Source: CAMTWJ01 sp964643605 | GTDB taxonomy: Bacteria; Patescibacteriota; Saccharimonadia; Saccharimonadales; 2-12-FULL-41-12 | Direction of reading: 5' to 3' | Length of the DNA stretch: 6,672 nt | NCBI GenBank assembly: GCA_964643605.1 | Contig: CAZXTF010000031.1 | Span: forward strand, 1-6,672 | Position numbers and translations under genes: made by a program | Shown here: one piece after another, positions 6,283-6,672 of the stretch | How the letters are laid out: every line of letters begins with the position of its first letter | Numbering within the stretch: position 1 is the stretch's first letter | The notes under the pieces: model-generated | Database searches by the model: none | The model's input: only the letters and a program-made list of their open reading frames with translations | Told to the model about the DNA's origin: nothing

Positions 6283-6422
6283 TTAACTGCGTTAATCGGC
6301 AATCGGCCATCTCGTCAATCTTGCAATGATGTTTGTTCTCTCAGGGGTAGAGCANNNNNNNNNNATGAATATATCAACTATTTTGCAGCCAGCTGCGCCC
6401 TGAGCTAAGATGGCGAATTAAC
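6283..6422 (-). ncRNA. Structured tRNA-mimicking leader of tRNA-Thr(GGT) (element A)
   Basis: This stretch upstream of tRNA-Thr(GGT) holds no gene but is ordered. Read on the minus strand from the predicted start (about 6422): (1) 6414-6398, seventeen bases identical to the first seventeen of the tRNA (GCCATCTTAGCTCAGGG); (2) hairpin GCAG-CTGG-CTGC followed by AAAA (6396-6381); (3) an AT-rich spacer interrupted by ten N; (4) 6353-6340, a 14-nt exact complement of the tRNA D-arm (6272-6259); (5) 6312-6306 AGATGGC, an exact complement of the tRNA 5' acceptor strand. Items 4 and 5 can pair in nested order either with the copy in item 1 or with the tRNA itself. Element B upstream of the other tRNA-Thr repeats the plan. 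The sequence relations are seen directly; transcription and function are inferred. Confidence 0.55.
6355..6364. other. Assembly gap (ten N)
   Basis: Ten N in a row mark a scaffold join inside element A. By comparison with element B, where the matching spacer is 19 nt, the true missing sequence is probably very short. A misjoin cannot be excluded, because inverted and direct copies of the tRNA flank the gap. Confidence 0.97.
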
Positions 6423-6428
6423 TTGCTT

Positions 6429-6437
6429 ACTATACCA
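6429..6437 (-). promoter_or_regulatory. Extended -10 promoter of the tRNA-Thr(GGT) leader
   Basis: On the minus strand TGG followed by TATAGT (6437-6429), predicted start near 6422, 8 nt before the tRNA-like copy. The -35 region is only a run of T (6457-6452). The flanking TTTGGTA is repeated upstream of element B at nearly the same distance from its tRNA-like copy, which supports both. Confidence 0.5.
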
Positions 6438-6460
6438 AAGATTCTCTCTTTAAAAAAGTA

Positions 6461-6476
6461 TCCTAACAGATTAGGA
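6461..6476. repeat. Dyad between the divergent tRNA-Thr promoters
   Basis: TCCTAA-CAGA-TTAGGA is a perfect 6-bp inverted repeat with a 4-nt centre. It sits roughly midway between the two divergent -10 elements (6434-6429 and 6495-6500), around their -35 regions. It may be a shared operator; it has no T-tract and ends no gene. Confidence 0.35.
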
Positions 6477-6491
6477 ATTTCTGACATTTTT

Positions 6492-6500
6492 TGGTAGACT
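6492..6500 (+). promoter_or_regulatory. Extended -10 promoter of the tRNA-Thr(TGT) leader
   Basis: TGG followed by TAGACT, predicted start near 6507, 7 nt before the tRNA-like copy at 6514. It shares TTTGGTA with the divergent promoter of element A. No clear -35 is present. Confidence 0.45.
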
Positions 6501-6506
6501 TGAATC

Positions 6507-6618
6507 TGTATTTGCCACCTTAGATTAGCTGGCGCAGTTTACTGCAAAACTATATTATTATATGTTTACTCTAACCAGCTGACCCAAGAAGCAAGAACAA
6601 ATCGTACTTTTTATAATT
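6507..6618 (+). ncRNA. Structured tRNA-mimicking leader of tRNA-Thr(TGT) (element B)
   Basis: The same plan as element A, on the opposite strand. In order: 6514-6532, matching 17 of the first 19 bases of tRNA-Thr(TGT) (GCCACCTTAG identical, then ATTAGCTGG against CTCAGCTGG); hairpin GCAG-TTTA-CTGC followed by AAAA (6534-6549); a 19-nt AT-rich spacer; then 6569-6582 (CTCTAACCAGCTGA), a 14-nt exact complement of the tRNA D-arm (6630-6643). TTAGCTGG (6525-6532) can pair with CCAGCTGA (6575-6582), so the copy and the tRNA compete for the same strand. AGAACAAA follows the anti-D segment in both elements. Unlike A, no anti-acceptor segment (AGGTGGC) is present. Compared with A, the 4-nt hairpin loop differs completely while its stem is identical. 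Function unknown. Confidence 0.55.
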
Positions 6619-6672
6619 GCCACCTTAGCTCAGCTGGTTAGAGCACCTGTTTTGTAAACAGGGGGTCGTCGG
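6619..6672 (+). tRNA. tRNA-Thr (anticodon TGT), partial at window edge
   Basis: The first 54 bases are visible: acceptor 5' strand GCCACCT, TA, D-arm GCTC-AGCTGGTTA-GAGC, A, anticodon arm CCTGT-TTTGTAA-ACAGG with anticodon TGT (reads ACA, Thr), GGGTC, and the T-stem 5' strand GTCGG. The T-loop, T-stem 3' strand and acceptor 3' strand lie beyond the window. Confidence 0.93.

Noticed and set aside
6093..6329. A 78-codon plus-strand frame starting at the palindrome
   Set aside because: It runs antisense through tRNA-Thr(GGT); the sequence is explained by the palindrome and the tRNA.
6612..6617. TATAAT one base before tRNA-Thr(TGT)
   Set aside because: Transcription would begin near 6624, inside the acceptor stem, and there is no -35. 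The upstream leader promoter fits better.
1..6672. CRISPR array, insertion sequence, integrase or transposase
   Set aside because: No regularly spaced repeats, no transposase-like or integrase-like protein and no terminal inverted repeats were seen. The tRNA fragments in the right end are the only hint of past integration.

Overview
The window looks like a piece of a small-genome Candidate Phyla Radiation bacterium, most likely Candidatus Saccharibacteria (TM7). This is an inference from gene content and style: overlapping genes, short intergenic gaps, a cysteine-free ribosomal protein L33, a class F-like sortase, and a cytoplasmic alpha-glucan cluster of GT4, GH57 and GH15 genes. TGA is used as an ordinary stop (GH15 and GT4 genes), which argues against the Gracilibacteria/SR1 code. 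A run of ten N marks a scaffold join, so this is a draft or metagenome assembly.

Layout. On the minus strand, from about 5045 down to 1, lies an alpha-glucan operon: a GT4 glycogen-synthase-like glycosyltransferase (4905-3688), a GH57 alpha-amylase-like enzyme (3691-2462, 4-bp GTGA overlap), a GH15 glucoamylase-like enzyme (2469-517, 8-bp overlap) and then a membrane-anchored sortase that runs off the left edge. Two good tandem promoters sit upstream of the GT4 gene. Divergent from it, a near-consensus promoter lies 7 bp before the ATG of an unrecognised 249-aa acidic protein (5117-5866), predicting a leaderless mRNA. That gene converges on rpmG (L33, 6075-5869) with a 2-bp gap. Upstream of rpmG on the same strand is tRNA-Thr(GGT); a second, divergent tRNA-Thr(TGT) starts at 6619 and runs off the right edge.

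How the genes work together. The GT4 enzyme would build an alpha-1,4-glucan, GH57 would cut it internally and GH15 would release glucose from its ends. None of the three shows a signal peptide, so the likely theme is an internal storage glucan. The gene set resembles what I recall of the archaeal Methanocaldococcus jannaschii glycogen region. The sortase is probably only an operon neighbour.

The most unusual part is 6283-6618, between the two tRNA-Thr genes. Each tRNA gene is preceded by a leader of about 110-140 nt with the same plan. In order: an extended -10 promoter; a copy of the 5' end of the downstream tRNA; a GCAG-N4-CTGC hairpin followed by AAAA; a 14-nt exact complement of the D-arm of the downstream tRNA; then the tRNA. 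The copy and the tRNA compete for the same complementary strand, as in a two-state RNA switch. I know of no described element with this plan; the function is unproven.
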